The notes under the pieces: model-generated
What the model saw: only the letters and a program-made list of their open reading frames with translations
The model's database searches: none
What the model was told of the DNA's origin: nothing
Translations under genes and position numbers: made by a program
Part shown: positions 59,701 to 62,700 of the stretch, piece by piece
Position numbering within the stretch: the stretch's first letter is position 1
Layout of the letters: every line of letters starts with the position of its first letter
Assembly (NCBI GenBank): GCA_963377175.1
Contig: CAUJNA010003771.1
Coordinates: forward strand, 1,489,087 to 1,553,086
DNA length: 64,000 nucleotides
DNA from: Effrenium voratum
Taxonomy: Eukaryota; Sar; Dinophyceae; Suessiales; Symbiodiniaceae
Reading direction: 5' to 3'

Positions 59701-62700
59701 AACTTTAAACTTTTTGGGTCTGGACCATTTTAGTGGTTAAAACCAAAAAGCAGTTTTGTTACTTTTTTGGCCGCAATCCACTCGATCGGAGGTGAGTGCG
59801 GGGTCTAAAACCAGCCATGTCGGTCTCTGGTCTGTCCTGGCCTCGGGGTCTCCTATGTCGGTGGTCTCTGGTCAAGTCTCCTCGGGAAAGTCGGCGTTTA
59901 CCGTGCCTCGGGCAGAAATCAGTACGCCGGAGAGGCCAGCTCATTTGCCCTCACTAGTGAGGGCAAATGAGCGGGGTTCGTTTGTTCCCTTTTTGCCGTG
60001 CCTCGGCCGAGATCTCTGGGAATGCTCCTCTTCGAGAACCGGCGCCTCATCCGAAAGGACCTGGGCCCGATCCTCTTCACCAGCGCGGCCTCCTCCGTGC
60101 TGACCATAGGCCAGGCGGCGGTTTGGCTTCGGCCAAGCCACAGGGGGCAAGGAAAGGGAAACCGAAAGGACAACCACCATTTGGGGAGTGACACCATTTG
60201 AGCACACAAACATGGACAAGATGGAACATCTATGAATGTCCCGTTGCGATTGAACAGGGGACCCAAAAAAATGATAGTTCCTTTGGTTTTCCTGCAACCT
60301 AACGGGTACCTGGAGTCTCCATGACTGCCAAGACCCCTTTTTGTGCGACCCCACTATTTCAGGGTCAGTCACCCATCATGGCAGCCCATTGTTGATGGGC
60401 AGCAATGCCATATGCATCAACTGTTTGGAACGTTTGCTTCACCTGGCTCCAAGTCTCCATTTCTGAAGGGTCTTAAGAAACAGAAAACCATCAAACCATG
60501 TTGGATTTGGATTTGGCCTTTTGAGCTATGGGGAACCCTCAAGCAAAAAAGGGGCAAATGGATTTGACTGAAAACTTCTGCGTGACCCCTTATCTCAAGT
60601 GTCAACACTACAGGAACCCTCATACAAACAATCGAACCAACAGGATATGACCCCCCCCCATTTAAGGCTTGAGACCGAAGAAAACACACGGGCATCAGGA
60701 TATGACCCCTTATTCGGTGACCAACTTATGTTGATTTCTCAAGACTTGAGACTCCAGGAACCCTGCAATCATGGGGGCTGGGGGGGAGGGCGGGGAGGGG
60801 GAGGGAGCCCTAAGTAAGCCCCTATTCAGCCCTGAATAAGGCCTTAGGGCTCCCTCCCCCTCCCTCCCCTCCCTTCCCTTTTCCCAAGCCCCCATCCAAA
60901 GAAAACCCCTCCAAACCATTTGGCCCGTCCTATGAGGCTCCGCGCCGCTGCTCTCGCGGCTCTTCGGCCTCTCACGGCCCTTTGCCTTGAGCACCACGGC
61001 CCGCTGCGCGCTCAGCCCGCCGCGGCCCCAGCAGGGAAGGGGTCCGTTGGGTCGGTCGGCTCGCTCGGTTTTCGGCGATTTTTCGGCCAGCTGAGTCGAT
61101 GGAGACATTAACCAATTGGTTTCCGGGGGGTTTCCGGGAGAAAACCCAGTGACATGCGGGGTTCTGGGGGAAAACACATTGAAACCTCATGACCTCTCTG
61201 TTTGCTGCCTGAACACCCCCGAAAGCATGTTGGTTTTCCGCGGACATCTCATGACATCTCCGTGGATTGCTCATTAAACATCGAAGATCCCGACCAAAAA
61301 ACAACAAAATCAGGAATAACAAATAATGCGCTTTCTGAAACAATATTCCTTCAAGTGCACGGAAGAACCCGGAATCGAGGAATCGGGCACTCATTGTGCG
61401 CTCTTCTTTTGGCTGGCGGCTCTTGAACGATGACCAATCAGAAAGACTAGCCCCCTTTTGGTGTCAAGGAAGTTACTTGTTCGGCTAAGTCAAGAAGTGT
61501 TGAGCCACTTGAAGCGCCCGCAGGATTCACTCTGCTGCGCGGGGGACTTGTAGCTGGGTCATATCCTACCCAGGGATTTCATGTGGGCTTGTCTCAAGTG
61601 GGACCCCCCAACCACTGTCCCCCAACAAGCAGGAGGACTACTCTCCATGCTATCCCAAACTGGGACTGAAAGCTGACAACTGGGTCCACGGCTCGCTCCC
61701 CCTTGAAGGAGCACGAAAAGGCGAAGGGCTCCTAAGACACAAAGCATTTTTGGCCAACAAAAAAACACCCCCAAGGAAAAATCAAGAATATGCCATGTAT
61801 CGTTTCTTCGTAACTGTACATCCCATTCAGCCCCTTGTAGTCGTACAGCTGGGCGACATGGAGGCATCCCCATAAGTTACCTGAACCTAGCTCTCTGGTG
61901 TAGTGGAAACCAGCTGTGGGAGAAGCGGGGTGGATGAAACGGGTTTTGTTGGCTTGGGCTTGGGATGGTGGAAGACATTGAGCGAGGGCAATAGTGGAAA
62001 CCATCTAGGTCCCCAGTAGTGCCCTTTACCCTTTTTTGGGGGAGGGTTCCCCTACTAAAATAGACTGCAGAAAAATGGGTACCCTTATTCTAACGTCTCT
62101 ACTGGAGGACCTAGCCATGGTAGAAAGTGCGCGGCCGGTCGCCGAATCCAATCCGCAGGATTGCTATGGGCATGGCGAGCATGTTGGGTAGCCCGCCGCC
62201 CATTGCGGTGGCTATGACCACCTTCTCAGGCCGGGAGTGCAAGGATGGAGGTCAAAAATCTGGGGGGACCCTGTTTGGCCTGTTTGTCCAAAAGAAACGC
62301 CCTTGGGAGTCCCATTCATCGCACCAGTTGGTATTGCTGATGTATCAACCAGTTTTGATAGGGAAACCTATCTGTCCAATCTGGCGCCTGGCGTGCCTTG
62401 CTGGTTCTCAGCAGGGAATGACCCCAAACTGAACCATTCCTTGTAGGGGATCCCCTCCAGGTTCATTCCCAACCGACAAAGTTCCCTGAGAACCAGCAAG
62501 CTGCCAGAGAGATTGACAGGTTCACCCAACCGCTTCGGAATCACTTCAGCGGACTAAGCCTACTCGACAAACCAAAGTCGTGGAGTCATGGGATGGATGA
62601 ATGGGAACCACCTCCAAAGTGGTTGGTGGACTCGAATCCCCCGTGCCCACGCAAGATCACTTGTGCCTCTTTGATCTGGTCTTTCACCTTCTCAAGTGCT

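Larger units (their letters stand above)
43677..60011. other. 16.3-kb intron of the LrgA/LrgB gene
   Basis: Bounded by a GC donor and a CCGAG|A acceptor. It contains the complete antisense coding block (44255-57113), a tandem repeat near its right side and a family 2 element. Its identity as one intron rests on phase and on the continuity of the LrgB alignment. Confidence 0.6.

Noticed and set aside
60920..61111. Separate small gene starting MRLRAAALAALRPL
   Set aside because: A different frame of the same segment matches LrgB and fits the phases of both neighbours.
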